Source: Hypericum androsaemum
Taxonomy: Eukaryota > Streptophyta > Magnoliopsida > Malpighiales > Hypericaceae
Length of the DNA: 64,000 nucleotides
Direction: 5' to 3'
NCBI GenBank assembly: GCA_963995505.1
Contig: OZ023199.1
Span: forward strand, 1,178,001 to 1,242,000
Shown here: positions 25,726-36,204 of the stretch, piece after piece
Layout: each line of letters starts with the position of its first letter
Numbering within the stretch: position 1 is the first letter of the stretch
Position numbers and translations under genes: made by a program
The notes under the pieces: model-generated
The model's database searches: none
Told to the model about the DNA's origin: nothing
Seen by the model: the letters and a program-made list of their open reading frames with translations, nothing else

Positions 25726-25950
25726 AAGGTCGTAGTGATCTAGATCTCCTTGCCATTCATAATCTTCTGTGTAATTCTCGGGTACGGGTGTTTCTACCTG
25801 GGAAGGGCCAAAGGGAGGCGGGATGTACGTACCGATCCTCATGTGTTTGGGGTGCCTACTCTCCCACCCGCTACAACGATCATTACACCTTGTCCAAGTT
25901 GCCCGGCTGCTCGGTGTCCTGATGATGATGATGATGATGCTGTTACATAA
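25726..25950 (+). pseudogene. Small membrane protein copy 3, start codon lost
   Basis: Aligned to copy 1 (MATVIFVSVPF), this copy reads K-V-V-V-I-stop-I-S-L-P-F. The ATG is AAG at 25726 and a TAG stop follows at 25741. Downstream the frame is open: a hydrophobic stretch (LPFIIFCVILGYG), CFYLGRAKGRRDVR, then PHVFGVPTLPP and a tail ending in six Asp residues before TAA. No in-frame ATG exists, so it is called a pseudogene; a non-ATG start (TTG 25750) or an unseen upstream exon is possible. Its tail TTIITPCPSCPA resembles copy 1 (SAIVTPLPGPLV), while copy 2 has the same DNA inverted. Confidence 0.65.
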
Positions 25951-26230
25951 CAGATCCTAACTAGAGGCTTTGATGGTCTTTTCGACCCTGTTTCTGGGTT
26001 TTCCTCTTGGTGTTTCGAGGGGTTGAACTGCGGTCCTGGTGAACAAAACTATGCATCTGAATAAGGATGATACGCTGTTTATGAATGTGTGCCTTACCAG
26101 GAAATAAATATGCAATTCCATCTCTTTCCCGTGGCTTTCCTTTGCTTGCATCCTGCCATCCGAATACTTAGCTTGGAACTTGTTAGAGAGTCTGTAGGCA
26201 CTACTAGTTGACAGTTCTGATCTGAGAAGA

Positions 26231-26593
26231 GAGAGATTAAGAGCCATAAGCGGTATGCACTTGACTTGACTCGACCTTGGCTTTAAATCTGCTGTACGGA
26301 TGATGAGCTGCACGAATAATTTGAAAATGTTAATGATATTATTAACACTTGACCGTATTATAATCTTTCTAATACAAAGAAAAATAAATTGTTATTTTGT
26401 CATGTATTAATGTAAAGTACACAGAATATCTTCGGTTTATAGAATACTGTTAATATTGTAAAAGCAATTTGCATACCCCAGGATTAAGTTCAATTACCAG
26501 GAAAAGATCTGTGCTTTTAAGTTGGGAATCTGAGATTCAGACCAACAAGACAACCCGGAACGCGAGAACCCTGAAGCTGACGATATCAACCAA
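26231..26593. other. Spacer and 3' flank of the PPR gene
   Basis: AT-rich; no gene or repeat recognised. Confidence 0.4.
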
Positions 26594-29065
26594 CTACGTA
26601 GCTTCACCTTTGTCCTCAAGACATACCGCTGGAATGCCACCTTTTGCTATAAGATCTCTTAAACTTGAGGATGTCCTACTATCTTCTAACAACTTGGGTA
26701 TTACATCTCTCAATGTACAGTAATTCTTATCGAGCAGGTCTGGGAAACCTGCATTCTCAATCATCTCTTTTAGCATCTCAAAAGCCAACAGTAGGTTCGA
26801 GCAAGCCACAAATGCACTTATTAGCCCCGAGTAGACATATGCATCTGGTTTCATTTCCTTTTTTTCCATCTCCCGCAAATGGATTAGAGCTGAGTCAGGC
26901 CGGCCGCACTTGCAGAGGCCATGAATGAAAGCCATGAAAACAACTCTGGTAGGCGTAATCCCTGTGTTCTGCATTTCATTCCACAGGAGGATGGCTTCAT
27001 CAGCCCTTCCAGCATTGCATAGTCCATCTATCAAAGTGGTGTAAGTTATCACATTAGGCTCCCTTTCTTTAACGAACATCTCGGAAAGGAAAAGCATGGC
27101 CTCATCAATTTGACCACTTTTGCACCATCCATCCACCAGTGAGTTATAGGTAACAATCGAGGGAATAAGTCCCTTGGTCACCATTTCGTTGAAGAGATTC
27201 TGTGCTTCTGAAAGTCTCTGCGCTCTGCAAAGTCCTTTGATCATTATGTTGTAAGCAACCACGTCAGGATAGTGACCACGAGTACAAATGTCTTGGAAAA
27301 GCTTCATGGCATGATCCACTTTATGATTTTTGACTAATCCATCCAAAACTGCTGAGTGCGATATTATCTCTGGAGAGAAACCTTCTAGGACCATATCATC
27401 AAGAAACCTACAAGCTTCTGTCACATTACCCTGGTCACAAAGATTTTCTACCAGCAAGGTCGTATGCTTTATAAATGGCTCGTGGCCATTAAGACGCATT
27501 TCTTTTGCTAAAGAGAGGGCGCCAACTACATCCTTCTTCCTGCATAGGCTGCCAAGTATACAGTTGTAAGTGAACTGGGTTGGTTTAAGTCCTGACTTTT
27601 CCATCTCTCGAAATACCTCGTAGCTCTCTTCTAATCTATTTGATTCGCATAGCCCATCAATCAAATTATTGTAGTGTACAAGATTCGTTTTGCAGCCAAA
27701 TTGTGCCATATCTTGAAAGAGAGTAAGGGCCAAGTCCAACTTACCATCCTTTAGCAAGCCATTAAGAACAGTGGTAAAACTTGCATCATCAGGGGTAACA
27801 GATTTTATGACCTGGTACATCTTATCCATCTCAACATCGCCATCGGTCTCATTTCCCATCATCATCCTAAGAAGACCATATGCTCTATCAGCCGAAGCAA
27901 CATTGACAAAATGATTTAACATTGCATTGCAAACCAATGTTCCAGATTCCGCATCCATGTCCTTATTGCTATCCTCAAGCAAGTAGACTAGTTCCCGCGG
28001 TCCAGAAACAGAAGATATGAGCTTGCTAACTATCCCAAAATCTGGTTTGACGCCCAACTTGTTCATTTCTGCATATAGTTGCATCACTTTCTTATCCTCT
28101 TGGTTTCTGCAAAGCGCACCAATTATAACATCATAAATCGAAACATCAGGCACAAAATTTGAAGTCTTCATCTTGTCGAGCAACAAGAGGGCTTTATCCA
28201 CCCTACCTTCGCTAACAAACCCATGAATCAAGACGCATAAAGTCTTCTCATTCAACAGAACATCATGATGTTCCATTGTCTCAATCAACTCAAAAGCCTT
28301 ATCCACATGACCCCACTTGCTAAACGCCAGAACCAGTATGGAGCAAACATGAGCATCCACCCACCCACGAGCAACAACCTCACTGAACACCTTCCAAGCT
28401 TTCTCGGGCTCATCTGCGCTGCAGTAAACACGCAACAGTGTTGTCAACGTGTATTTATCAGGCATCATATTCTGACCATACATCTCCTCCAGCCTCATCT
28501 CAACCAATTCAATGCAATTAGATCTCGAGACAGCCTCCAACAAGCAATTATAGCTATAACTATTCGGTACGCAAAGCCCTGTCGTCCCAACCCGATCAAA
28601 CAACTCATTTGCCTCACTCGCCATACCAACAGTACCCAGACACCTAACCAAGAAACCCAGTGCCCCCGGACTCATCATGCACCGGGAATTCACCACACTC
28701 TCCGACAAATCCCTCAGTGCGGCATTTTGTCGAGCACGTGATAGGATGGAAGCCATGGCATTGTAAGTATATATATTGTGCCTGTACCCGTCTTGGGCCG
28801 ACGCCCAATCGAAGAAACCGCAAGCGACCCTCCAGCTACGAAGATTGGCCAGCACCGCCTCGACGATCTGGGTGTTCAGCAGCGGCGCGAGGCCCTTGAG
28901 TTGCGGGTTTTCGGGGGAGAAAGGCGGCTTGGTGAAGATGGATACGAGGTCATTGGTGACCCGGGCCGCGTCGAACGGAGAGGTGGACAGGTTCTTGGCG
29001 AAGGCGAAACTTGGGGCCAAAGGTCTGAGGAATTTGTACCGGTTTTTTTGGGTCCTCATTTGCAA
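26594..29065 (-). CDS. P-class pentatricopeptide repeat protein, probably mitochondrial
   Basis: An intronless 823-residue protein, typical of PPR genes. The N-terminus is rich in Arg, Lys, Ser and Ala without acidic residues (MQMRTQKNRYKFLRPLAPS), which suggests an organelle presequence. From about residue 110 to 790 there are tandem 35-residue PPR motifs, clearest in TYNSLVDGWCKSGQIDEAM, TYTTLIDGLCNAGRADEAI and YNIMIKGLCRAQRLSEA. No E or DYW extension follows, so it is P-class. P-class proteins bind organelle RNA and assist stability, splicing or translation; the target cannot be read here. It resembles the Arabidopsis At5g08310 type in length and layout (from memory, unverified). The ATG at 29065 is followed two codons later by another ATG, so either could start. 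Confidence 0.9.
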   Translation of the reverse strand: MQMRTQKNRYKFLRPLAPSFAFAKNLSTSPFDAARVTNDLVSIFTKPPFSPENPQLKGLAPLLNTQIVEAVLANLRSWRVACGFFDWASAQDGYRHNIYTYNAMASILSRARQNAALRDLSESVVNSRCMMSPGALGFLVRCLGTVGMASEANELFDRVGTTGLCVPNSYSYNCLLEAVSRSNCIELVEMRLEEMYGQNMMPDKYTLTTLLRVYCSADEPEKAWKVFSEVVARGWVDAHVCSILVLAFSKWGHVDKAFELIETMEHHDVLLNEKTLCVLIHGFVSEGRVDKALLLLDKMKTSNFVPDVSIYDVIIGALCRNQEDKKVMQLYAEMNKLGVKPDFGIVSKLISSVSGPRELVYLLEDSNKDMDAESGTLVCNAMLNHFVNVASADRAYGLLRMMMGNETDGDVEMDKMYQVIKSVTPDDASFTTVLNGLLKDGKLDLALTLFQDMAQFGCKTNLVHYNNLIDGLCESNRLEESYEVFREMEKSGLKPTQFTYNCILGSLCRKKDVVGALSLAKEMRLNGHEPFIKHTTLLVENLCDQGNVTEACRFLDDMVLEGFSPEIISHSAVLDGLVKNHKVDHAMKLFQDICTRGHYPDVVAYNIMIKGLCRAQRLSEAQNLFNEMVTKGLIPSIVTYNSLVDGWCKSGQIDEAMLFLSEMFVKEREPNVITYTTLIDGLCNAGRADEAILLWNEMQNTGITPTRVVFMAFIHGLCKCGRPDSALIHLREMEKKEMKPDAYVYSGLISAFVACSNLLLAFEMLKEMIENAGFPDLLDKNYCTLRDVIPKLLEDSRTSSSLRDLIAKGGIPAVCLEDKGEAT

Positions 29066-29289
29066 GTCTCAACGGTCGTTTTCTGTTGCCTGTTTGGCGG
29101 TAATTTGAAATTCAATCGTCTTTCGGTTGGGGGAAGAGATTATTTATAGGCAAGTAGATGGGCCTAATAAGAGCCCAATGGGTCTATTTTGGGCCACTTT
29201 CCCACTCAAAGGGCCTTACCTGAAAGAAGTTTTTGCCAGAAAACTCGAATCAATAATTTTATTTTGCTATTCAAAATTGAACACTGTTG

Positions 29290-29870
29290 AACACTATTTA
29301 AGGATAATTCTCAATGATGTCTCCTATATTTATAAGATTTAGATTAAAAATCTCTCTAAATGAATCTAAATCTTCTTTTTGGACCGACTCCTGTCGACCA
29401 CTTTTATTTTGGATGTGTGCTAAGCATCCATCATCATCCAAATTCTCTCCCTCAATTTCCTTATAGACAACTAAATCTGATGCGACGTGCCAAATCATCC
29501 GAAAAGCGACGTCGTATTTAGTTATCGAGTACAATTTGGTTTGGGGAGCTGCCCGAGTCTCTAAGTGCGAAAAAGGTGCAACCACAAAATGGAAAAGGTC
29601 GTTTTTAAAACACATGATCATATCTCAAAAATCGTGAAACTATTAGGACCAAAATTGAACTTTTCCCATAATTTTTCCGGTATTTAAAAATAATTATCAA
29701 TAATATCTTTTATATTTGTAAGGTTTAAGTAAATCCAAATATATTTCTTTTTTACCAACCGTGGACTACTTTTATTTTGGATATCTGATAAGCGTCATTC
29801 CACCGTCACCATCATCATCATCTTCCGAATTCTCTCCCTCAATTTTCCCTTACCCAAACTCGTCAGCAAC
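29290..29870. repeat. Diverged direct repeat in PPR-STP spacer
   Basis: Two blocks, about 29290-29480 and 29675-29865, share the same order of motifs: ATAATTxTCAAT, ACTTTTATTTTGGAT, a CATCATCATC run, and AATTCTCTCCCTCAAT. They are diverged tandem copies about 390 bp apart with no coding content. Confidence 0.55.
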
Positions 29871-30366
29871 CTCGAAATAGAAAACGCTGAATTATTCATG
29901 TGGTGATATGTAATTAATTAGTGGATATCGCAAAATTACACAACCACAAGCTCCAATCCAATTGTTCAAGTCCCAAATTTAGCGTAACAGATTGGTGGAT
30001 ATGAAAGTATTAAGGAGGAATTTGCCAAAAACAGGAAACACATTTTTTTGGCAATTTAGAAAAATCAAAATTGTATATATGCATGTTCATTGGATGAAAA
30101 AAAATTAAGGGGAGTAACAAAAATCCTTGAGAACAAAAGATTCCCTGGAAGAGTCTATTTTTTTATTCTTCTCTCTTGTGGGTATGAAGGATTTGTCGAA
30201 ACAAATACCTTTGAGAGATCCCCATATCCACTTGGAAAATAAAAATCATTAACCATATAGACTCATTTGTATAATCTTTTGTACATATTGTACATAGCTA
30301 CAATATTGTTACATACATTGTTATTCGAAATAAGATCTTAGTAATAAAAAAATAATAAGCTTAAAG
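29870..30366. other. Spacer and promoter region of the STP gene
   Basis: AT-rich sequence upstream of the STP start codon. No distinct regulatory element can be assigned with confidence. Confidence 0.35.
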
Positions 30367-32093
30367 ATGGCGGGAGGAGGAGTTGTTGTTAAGAGAGGAG
30401 CGCAAAACTACGAAGGCGGTGTCACCGCCTTTGTAGTAGTCACTTGCATGGTGGCCGCCATGGGCGGGCTCATCTTCGGTTACGATATCGGTATCTCGGG
30501 TGGAGTCACGTCCATGGACTCGTTCCTTGGCAGATTCTTCCCTTCCGTGTACCGCAAGGAACACGAGGAACATGATGAGAATATGTACTGCAAATTCGAC
30601 AGCCACCTTCTGACATCGTTCACGTCTTCCCTCTATCTCGCGGCGCTTGTCGCATCCTTCATCGCCTCCGCGGTGACACGTGTCTTGGGCCGGAAGGTCT
30701 CTATGCTGGTCGGAGGCACTGTCTTCCTTGTTGGCGCTATCATCAATGGGTTCGCCACGAATGTCGCAATGCTCATCATTGGTCGCCTCCTGCTTGGTGT
30801 TGGTGTTGGCTTTGCTAACCAGGTACGTCGATGAGATTCTAACATAATACGAGAGCGGATTACTATTATCACACAAATACACTAACCCGATGTTTTGTTT
30901 CTTGTTTTCGCAGTCTGTTCCGGTCTACCTGTCCGAAATGGCACCAGCAAAGATCAGGGGAGCGCTCAACATCGGCTTCCAGATGGCGATCACCATCGGC
31001 ATCCTGGCCGCCAATCTCATCAACTACGGAACATCCAAGATCGAAGCCGGGTGGGGCTGGAGACTGTCGCTCGGCCTTGCAGCCGTCCCAGCGATCATGA
31101 TGACCGTAGGGTCGGTCTTCCTACCCGACACCCCCAACTCGATCCTCGAGAGGGGTAACGCCGAGGAGGCGAGGAGGATGTTGCAGAAGGTCCGCGGTAC
31201 AGACAACGTCGAAGCAGAATTCCTAGACCTCATTGATGCGACCGAGGCTGCTAGGAAGGTGGAACATCCGTGGACGAATATCCTGCAGCCGCAGTACAGG
31301 CCGCAGCTCATCATCTGCACGCTGGTCCCGTTCTTCCAACAGCTAACCGGCATCAATGTGATCATGTTCTACGCGCCAGTCCTCTTCAAGACATTGGGAT
31401 TCGGGGATGACGCCTCGCTGATGTCCGCTGTCATTACCGGTGTGGTCAATGTGGTAGCCACATTTGTCTCTGTTTACTGTGTTGACCGGTTCGGTAGGAG
31501 GTTCCTTTTCCTTGAAGGAGGCATTCAGATGATCATTTGCCAGGTAATATATGACACGCACAAATCGAGAAGTGGTTCGAAGTTTTTATGGTTAAAATTC
31601 TGACATTGAGCAACATTTTGTGACGTTGCAGATCCTCGTAGGTGCCCTGATAGGGGTCAGCTTCGGGACAACCGGAACGGGTTCCTTGCCAAGCGGAAGA
31701 GCCGATCTGGTCTTGTTGTTGGTCTGCTTATACGTGGCGGCTTTCGCATGGTCATGGGGCCCGCTCGGCTGGCTCGTGCCAAGCGAAATCTGCCCGCTGG
31801 AGATCAGGTCAGCAGGGCAAGCAATCAACGTGTCGGTCAACATGTTCTTCACATTCGTCATCGGCCAGTTCTTCCTGACCTTGCTCTGCCACATGAAGTT
31901 CGGCTTGTTCTGGTTCTTCGGAGGGTGGGTGATCGTCATGACCATCTTCATCTTCTTCTTCCTCCCCGAGACGAAGAACGTCCCGATCGAGGAGATGAAC
32001 AAGGTGTGGAAGGCGCATTGGTTCTGGGGCAAGTACATCCCGGACGAGGCCGTCATTGGTGGGAAACCTGTCTATGGAGATCATACTCCATAG
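30367..32093 (+). CDS. STP: STP-type monosaccharide/proton symporter (STP9/10/11-like)
   Basis: Imports hexoses with a proton across the plasma membrane (major facilitator superfamily). Three exons, 30367-30822, 30914-31543 and 31632-32093, join in phase 0 to 515 residues, the normal STP length. Visible family marks are YEGGVTAFV at the N-terminus; [18 protein letters not shown] in the first helix, whose Asp (about residue 40) is the proton-coupling residue in STP10; a lid-loop Cys (about 75) with its likely disulfide partner in [56 protein letters not shown] with the sugar-binding Gln pair; [26 protein letters not shown]; and [12 protein letters not shown]. Both introns fall at the usual Gln|Ser and CQ|I(L)LVG sites. 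Exons are much more GC-rich than the flanks. It looks intact; the paralogue group is judged by memory. Confidence 0.95.
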
Positions 32094-33161
32094 AGACTGT
32101 AAAACAAACTTCAATTTAATCGAAATTAGAGGGAGCATATGTATTATGTATTTTGCAGATTCTGCAATTGAGCTTGATTAATCAAATATAAATTTTTGCA
32201 GAGCTCATCCTATACTTTTGCAATTTGCAAGTCTTTCTGTAATTTCTCTCTTTTTTGCTCTTTGGGCAACTAGTTCTGGTTCAAGATTCATAACCACGTT
32301 TTGAACTTAAAGGCAAAGGGTTTCAAACGCAGGAAAAAGAAGTATTTGATACTCTATCCTAAAGTTACGCTTAGTATTTTGTAAAATGGAAGAAGGTCAC
32401 TAGTGGTCTTAACATATTGTGTGGCTTCTCTCATGTCATAGTACATTTGATGAAGTCAAAGTACGTGCGGAATTCAGTACAACCATATCACTATCAACAT
32501 TTTGTGGTAGGCCAAAATTTGAAACGAAGAGCAACTATCAACGGGGACTGGTGTCTCACAGTATAACTTTTCCACGCAACTTACCGTAACAAAAGTTATT
32601 CTACAATCTACATACTCTATAAGCTTCGCTTTCGCTATTGCCCCCTCCCTCCTGCTCCCTGGACTGTCTATACTCCTGAGAATGATACAAAGATGAACGA
32701 TGTCATAGAATACTCTTAGTGCAATTTGGGATGCGACTAGGAGAAACAAAAAATCAACGATGTATGATCCTGCGTGACTTGGGCGAGGCTCAATTGCCGA
32801 TATTTTTGGGACTTTTGGTTTAGGTATAATTAGGAGAGGTTGCGGAAATGACACTTTGCTATAATTTGTGGGGATATTTTTGGATATGCACGTAGATAGC
32901 TCTATCGTAGTTTAGTTACGTTACGTGTATATGTAGTACTTTAGGTATCTGGTATATAAATGACGTAAATGATTTTCTGAATAATAATACCATGTTACAT
33001 ATAAAAAAATCTGAAATGGTGAGTTATACGTGAAGAAAATCTACAAAACATCCCGTATAGCCACGAAGAACGGAATCATATTCATCCGGCGGCAAAAGCT
33101 AGCACAAACTAAGCTCGTCCTGGTCAACGTTTTGGGCCGCCCCCTCGGGTCGGTGCTAGGG
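32094..33161. other. 3' flank of the STP gene and spacer
   Basis: The first about 150 bp probably form the 3' UTR. No other gene was seen. A short GC-rich stretch at 33120-33155 abuts the transposon end. Confidence 0.4.
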
Positions 33162-34258
33162 AGAGAAATTTTATAGTGATTCATACATACCAAGTCATTT
33201 GGTGACCTCGTATGTACCAACCAATCAACAATTGCCAAAGGAATTTGGGCCAAATTAATTAATTAGATGACTTGGATATATATTTATGGTAACTAAATCA
33301 AGTCATTAATGTAGAATAGGTTAAAAATAAACTATTTCTTTATCAATACAACTAAATCATAAATGAAAGGAACATGTTAAAATTTTGTTATACTTTAATT
33401 TTCTTCAAGTACGTAAAATATTTTTATTTTCATTTTATGAAAAGTTATGAAAAATAATTATTCACCAAATAAAATAATTGATCTATTTTATGTCCATCAA
33501 ATAATTGTTATAGAATACTTGTTTTAATTAAAGTTACGATAATTTTATTTAAGAAAAAATTTCATAAAATTTTTATAGAATCGTAATTAAAAAATAGACC
33601 TAAGTTATATTTTAATTTTCTTTAAGACCATAAAATATTTTTAATTTTATGAAAAGTTATGAAAATAATTGTTCACCAAATAAAAGAATCGTTCTAACTG
33701 ATCTATTTTAATTTTCATAATTTCAAGGAAATAGATCTAAGTCCATCAAATAATTGTTCTTACGAAAAATAATTTCAATTTTAATTATTTGATGGAAGAA
33801 CAATTATTTTTTAATCATGAAAATAAAAAATATAACACTTATTTTTTTGAAGAGTTTTTTGAACAATTGCTTTATCGGTTTGCATATTTTTGGACATGCA
33901 CTTAAAGTAGTTGAACTTAGTTTTATTTTCTTGAAATTAAAGTAAAATACTTAATTATTTTTATAAAATTTTCATAACTTTTTGTAAAATAAAAATAAAA
34001 ATATTTTACGTACTTAAGAAAATTAAAATATAACAATATTTTGTCATATTTGTTTCATTTATGATTTAGTTGTATTGATAAGGAAATAGTTTGTTTTAAC
34101 CTATTATACAATAATGACTTCATTTAGTTACCATAAATACATATCCAAGTCAACTAATTAATTAATTTGACATAAACTCACTTGGCAATTGTTGATTGGT
34201 GGGTACATACCAAGTCACCAAGTGACTTGGGATGTAGGGATCACCATAAAATTTCTCT
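33162..34258. mobile_element. About 1.1-kb non-autonomous transposon with TIRs of 300 bp or more
   Basis: The left end AGAGAAATTTTATAGTGAT mirrors the right end, read on the minus strand as AGAGAAATTTTATGGTGAT. The inverted identity continues through CAACAATTGCCAA, TTAATTAATTAG, ATTTATGGTAACTAAAT, CAATACAACTAAATCATAAATGAAA and TACGTAAAATATTTTTATTTT. GCTAG flanks both ends (33155-33159 and 34259-34263), possibly a target duplication. The centre is AT-rich and itself contains inverted motifs. There is no transposase; the superfamily is unassigned (foldback or MULE-like). Confidence 0.75.
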
Positions 34259-34334
34259 GCTAGAGGAGGGCACTACGGAGCGTGAGCAGACCGAAGAGGA
34301 GATTGTTATGGTAGTGCCAATAAATATTCAAGAG

Positions 34335-35581
34335 AAAATTATTCTTAAGTTCTTCGGGTTTGCTTAAATATACTCAAAAGTCCCTCCCGTTCACAAAATA
34401 TATTCTGAAGTTCTCTAGTTTGCTTTTATTATACTTTCGGGTCCCTAAATGAGTTTTTTTCTTTTTTTTGTCAAAGAAATGACAAAAATACCCTTAGAAC
34501 CAGAAAACAAAAAAATTGATGATGTCATTTCTTCTTCTCCGATGGCCAAAACCCAAATTGATGTCGATGTCGACTCGACTCCGGCCCATTCGTGGTAACC
34601 TCCACTCTCGTCATGCCAAAAATGGCATTGCGGTGCACAGGCCGGCGCGGTGTCGATGCGGATGTGAATGTCGTCGTCGTCTTGCAGCCATCAATCAAAC
34701 AAAAATTGCACATGGGCAAGATGATGGTTGAAAACCTAGAAATGAATCTGTTAAAAAACCCAGAAATTAATCTCAATAGAGAGGTCAGAAAGAAACGTAG
34801 CCGCACTCCCTCCCGACGCCGTACTCCCTCCCGACGATCGTACTCCCTCCCGACGCCGTACTCCCTCCCAATGCCGTACTCCCTCCCGACGATTGTACTC
34901 CCTCCTGACGACCGTACTCCCTCCCGACGCCGTACTCCCTCCTGACGACCGTACTCTCTCCCGACGCCGTACTCCCTCTATGTCATCTTCCCCTCCAACA
35001 CGACGCCGTACTCCCTTCGCTTCTGCTTCCTCGATTTGAATCGAAACAGTCCCCCTTCTCTCTTATTTCTCTCTCTTCAATCCCTCAGTTGCTTCGAACC
35101 GCTTCTGCTCCTCCCTCGTCCACCGCCCCGACAAAACCCTCCTCCCGCGTGGAGGTGCTCAGCCTCCCTACCGGGCCGCGCCAGCGCTCCGTCGAGGAGC
35201 TCGAGCAGGGGTGGCTCGGCGCTGGGTTCAGGTCGAGGGCGAGGGTTGAGGAAATTGATTTTGCCCCGTCCTGAATTTTTGTTAAGTTGGCGTTGGTGAT
35301 TTTGTTTTGGAGAATTTGTTTGGTTTTGATTTAATGTTGAATATTTTTTTATTGAATTGGTTAAGAGGAAGAAGAAGAGTGATGTCAGAAGTTTTTTTTA
35401 TTTTTGTTCTAAGGGTATTTTGGTCATTTCATTGACAAAAATGAGAAAAAGAGCTGCTAACGTGCGACAGAGACCCGAAAGTATAATAAAAGCAAACTAG
35501 AGGAATTTCAGAATGTATTTTGTAAATATGAAGAACTTTTAAGTATATTTAAGTAAATCTGAAGTACTTAAGAATAATTTT
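34335..35581. mobile_element. Pack-MULE-like element, about 1.25 kb, with about 200-bp TIRs
   Basis: The left end AAAATTATTCTTAAGT pairs with the right end on the minus strand. The arms match through AAATATACT, TTTGCTTTTATTATACTTTC, GGGTC and AAAATACCCTTAGAAC to about 34545 and 35370. The interior (34550-35280) is far more GC-rich than the arms and looks like captured genic DNA: open frames such as VEVLSLPTGPRQRSVEELEQ near 35140-35210, plus an Arg/Ser-Pro minisatellite. No transposase is present. No convincing 9-bp duplication was seen at the ends, so the class is inferred. Confidence 0.6.
34803..34983. repeat. Minisatellite, 18-bp unit, about 10 copies
   Basis: Repeated GTACTCCCTCCCGACGCC-type units with variants at the last bases (GATC, CAAT, GATT, GACC). 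In different frames they encode RTPSRR or YSLPTP repeats. The repeat lies inside the Pack-MULE-like interior. Confidence 0.9.
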
Positions 35582-36204
35582 TCTAATATTTAATAATGTA
35601 TCATTATCACCCAAAAAATAATAATTTAATAATGTTATATTTTTGTGGCTCAAACTGGACAAGCTGAGACAGGTTTATTTTACGGCCAGGTGGATGAAAA
35701 TTTAACTTACCTTTGTTTTACGCAACAAAACGTATTAGTTCGATTTTTATGTTTAGTTAAATTGATGCTAAAATATCGGGACCAAAATAATAAAAAATTA
35801 CGCACGTCATTATTATAAACGGGACTTGCCGCTGTCACAAATACACATGTCATTATGACATAACTGCGTTTGTCATTATGACGTAACTGCGATTGCCATT
35901 ATCACATACCTGCGCTTGCAGCTGCAGTCTCCCTTCACTCCAAACCGTTCGAAATAATTTCTTCACTCCGTATCCAATCCACTCCCGAACAAAAGATAGG
36001 AAGAAAAGAAAAGACTCATCTAGTTCTTCCCCTTAATTTCTCAAAGGAAAAATAGGAGTAGAGAATATTCTAGACGAGGTAGAAACTTATACATAAATAA
36101 CCGCCCTTCTTTATTTCGTCTCCCTCCAAATCAAAACTCCTTTCCTAAAAAAAAAGAAAAAAAAATCAAAACTCCTCGTCCCTTCCATTTTCTCGACCAC
36201 CGCC
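35582..36204. other. Spacer and promoter of the RING1-type gene
   Basis: A small GTCATTATGACATAACTGCG motif is repeated at about 35850-35910. A TATA-like ATACATAAATAA lies at about 36089, roughly 115 bp before the start codon. Confidence 0.4.

Noticed and set aside
28265..29149. Plus-strand ORFs opposite the PPR gene
   Set aside because: Antisense shadows of the PPR coding frame without motifs of their own.
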